Source of the DNA: JBCAWW01 sp039024315
GTDB lineage: Bacteria; Bacteroidota; Bacteroidia; J057
Length of the DNA stretch: 31,087 bases
Reading direction: 5' to 3'
Assembly (NCBI GenBank): GCA_039024315.1
Contig: JBCCQN010000086.1
Coordinates: 1 to 31,087, forward strand
The translations under genes were made by a program, and so were the position numbers. The stretch's first letter is position 1. The number at the start of each line of letters is the position of its first letter. Of this stretch, positions 29,541 through 31,087 are shown piece by piece. The notes below the pieces were generated by a model, which ran no database searches, had not been told where the DNA came from, and was given only the letters and a program-made list of their open reading frames with translations.

Positions 29541-31087
29541 ATGACCGGAGGAATGCTCGGAGAGCTGTTTACCGCCTTGGCTTTTGCCAGCGCTGGTGTA
29601 TCCATGGTAGCATATTTTCTTGCCGACCGCAAAAGCCGCCCTGAAGAAGCGGATTCTTGGAGTAAGTTGGGCACTCAGTCCTTTATTATCCATATCGTCA
29701 GTGTAATTGGAGTCATCGCCACTTTGTTTGGCATGATCTACTTCCACCAATATGAATATCATTATGTGTGGGCCCACTCCTCCAATGAGCTTCCAGTTTA
29801 TTATATGATCTCCTGCTTCTGGGAGGGGCAGGAAGGCAGCTTCCTTTTATGGAGCTTTTGGCATAGCATACTCGCTATCTTTATCATCCGCAAACGTAAT
29901 GAATGGCGCAACTCAGTCATGGGAGTGATCGCCTCCGTCGAACTCATCCTCAGTTCAATGATCTTGGGGATATATCTTGACGACAATATCGTTACCGGTA
30001 TTTTTGTTTTGATGGGGCTACTTCCTGCTGCTTGGTTGGCATACCGCTATGCGAATCAGCGTAAGCAACTCGTCATGGATGGCAGCTTCCACCTGCTTTC
30101 ACTTATCGTTGCAGGCTTATACTTTATCCTTTTATTTGGGCCTAATAGTGGCTTTCAAGATAGCTTTAGTTGGGGTGATAGTATAGGCAACGGCATTACA
30201 GGCATCACCTTTGGCCTCATTACGCTTTTTGTCTTTCTCTACTTTATTGCCAACATGGTATTTGTCTATCGTAGTGGAGAGGCAGGCAATTACAGTCTAT
30301 GGGACATCGCGGCGGGTTTGACTCTTTTTGTAGGCCTCGCCGTGAGCATGTTTTATGGGCCTGACATCTGGAAAGTCGGTAGCACCCCATTTAGCTTACT
30401 CAAAGATACCTTTCCCAACGACCCAATTTATAAAACTGACCCAGATTTTAGTCCCACCAATGGTACTGGCCTAAATCCCCTATTACAAAATTATTGGATG
30501 GTTATCCACCCTCCTACCCTATTTCTAGGTTTTGCTTCTACGGTTATTCCCTTTGCTTATGTGATGGCGGGACTGTTTAGAGGTAAGTATAAGGAGTGGA
30601 TCCGCCCCGCCATGCCTTGGGTAACTTTTTCGGTTTTGATCCTTGGGGTAGGAATTATTATGGGAGGATACTGGGCCTACGAGACGCTCAATTTTGGCGG
30701 CTATTGGAACTGGGATCCGGTCGAAAACTCCTCTTTTGTACCTTGGCTTTGCGGCGTGGCCTCTTTGCATGCTATGTTGATCTATCGCAAGAGCAAGGCC
30801 TATTTGGGGATGACCATGATTTTGATCATCTCGACCTTTATTTTAGTCTTGTTGAGTACTTTTTTGACCCGTAGTGGGATTTTGGGAGAGACATCAGTCC
30901 ATACCTTTACGGATCTGGGGCTTTCGGGTCAACTATTGATATTACTGCTAGGCTACCTCACTTTTGTAGTAGTTAGTCTGCTTCTCCGCTGGCGAGAGAT
31001 TCCAACTCGTATCGATGAGAGTAAAGTCTGGACGGCGGAGTTTATGATCTTTTTAGGAGTATTGGTTTTTGTTTTTAGTGGAGGCAT
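29541..31087 (+). CDS. ccmF: Haem lyase component CcmF, 3' truncated
   Basis: A multi-helix membrane protein running to the window end (515 codons visible, no stop). The haem-handling motif 'FGGYWNWDPVENSSFVPW' lies near residues 385-402. 'VWAHSSNELPVYYMISCFWEGQEGSFLLW' and 'NPLLQNYWMVIHPPTLFLGF' give the conserved periplasmic loops with likely haem-ligand His residues; 'TRSGILGETSVHTFTD' is the other CcmF signature. With CcmH it attaches haem to apocytochrome c. Start ATG 29541 follows an AT-rich leader without a Shine-Dalgarno sequence. ccmH/ccmG would be expected beyond the window. Confidence 0.93.
   Translation, partial: MTGGMLGELFTALAFASAGVSMVAYFLADRKSRPEEADSWSKLGTQSFIIHIVSVIGVIATLFGMIYFHQYEYHYVWAHSSNELPVYYMISCFWEGQEGSFLLWSFWHSILAIFIIRKRNEWRNSVMGVIASVELILSSMILGIYLDDNIVTGIFVLMGLLPAAWLAYRYANQRKQLVMDGSFHLLSLIVAGLYFILLFGPNSGFQDSFSWGDSIGNGITGITFGLITLFVFLYFIANMVFVYRSGEAGNYSLWDIAAGLTLFVGLAVSMFYGPDIWKVGSTPFSLLKDTFPNDPIYKTDPDFSPTNGTGLNPLLQNYWMVIHPPTLFLGFASTVIPFAYVMAGLFRGKYKEWIRPAMPWVTFSVLILGVGIIMGGYWAYETLNFGGYWNWDPVENSSFVPWLCGVASLHAMLIYRKSKAYLGMTMILIISTFILVLLSTFLTRSGILGETSVHTFTDLGLSGQLLILLLGYLTFVVVSLLLRWREIPTRIDESKVWTAEFMIFLGVLVFVFSGG

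Noticed and set aside
30596..30874. Open frame of 92 codons in another frame near the end.
   Set aside because: It overlaps the ccmF coding sequence, which is continuous from 29541 to the window end and carries the WNWDP motif.

Overview
The window is chromosomal DNA of a Bacteroidota bacterium, most likely of the Saprospiria (Lewinella/Saprospira-like) type. The evidence is a protein with a type IX secretion C-terminal sorting domain, promoter -7 boxes of the TAnnTTTG kind placed a few bases before start codons, weak Shine-Dalgarno signals, lipoproteins with LTSC/LGAC lipoboxes, and a 544-residue PruA-type dehydrogenase. The assignment rests on gene content only. Coding density is high and I see no rRNA, tRNA, CRISPR array, prophage or complete insertion sequence.

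Layout. 1-1849: phospholipid precursor genes, the 3' end of a PlsB-like glycerol-3-phosphate acyltransferase overlapping gpsA. 1947-3695: an orphan lipoprotein, a hotdog thioesterase and a LolD-like ABC ATPase. 3818-6640 (minus strand): a small MscS-like channel, an ECF sigma factor with an overlapping 72-aa partner, and the pyruvate dehydrogenase E1 beta subunit. 6818-7534: a BAX inhibitor-1 family membrane protein. 7874-12604 (plus strand): an Rcp1-like response regulator coupled to a REC-PAS-HisKA-HATPase-REC-Hpt hybrid kinase, then an alpha/beta hydrolase and holA. 12750-17001 (minus strand): a hexuronate module, uxaC followed by a dctP-dctQ-dctM TRAP transporter. 17085-18612: a secreted PepSY-like protein, then two adjacent RRM genes, the first interrupted by an in-frame TGA. 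18672-22160: recQ and, convergent to it, a T9SS-sorted protein. 22292-24589: pruA and a HAD phosphatase. 24586-27033 (minus strand): a Wzc-type tyrosine autokinase. 27346-31087: a cytochrome c maturation operon ccmB-C-D-E-F, with ccmF cut by the window end.

How genes work together. The TRAP transporter probably imports the hexuronate that UxaC isomerises. The response regulator and hybrid kinase form one phosphorelay, with TAG/GTG start-stop overlap. The ccm genes deliver haem to apocytochrome c; the CcmE has a Cys in place of the usual haem-binding His, and no ccmA precedes ccmB.

The least expected signal is a family of very short hairpin elements scattered through the intergenic regions. 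Each is a 4-bp stem with a 3-nt loop followed directly by AACGCT. Stem sequences differ between copies while pairing is kept, several copies lie in inverted pairs, and a few apparent copies lie inside genes. The second is the RRM reading frame split by a TGA exactly between two predicted beta strands.
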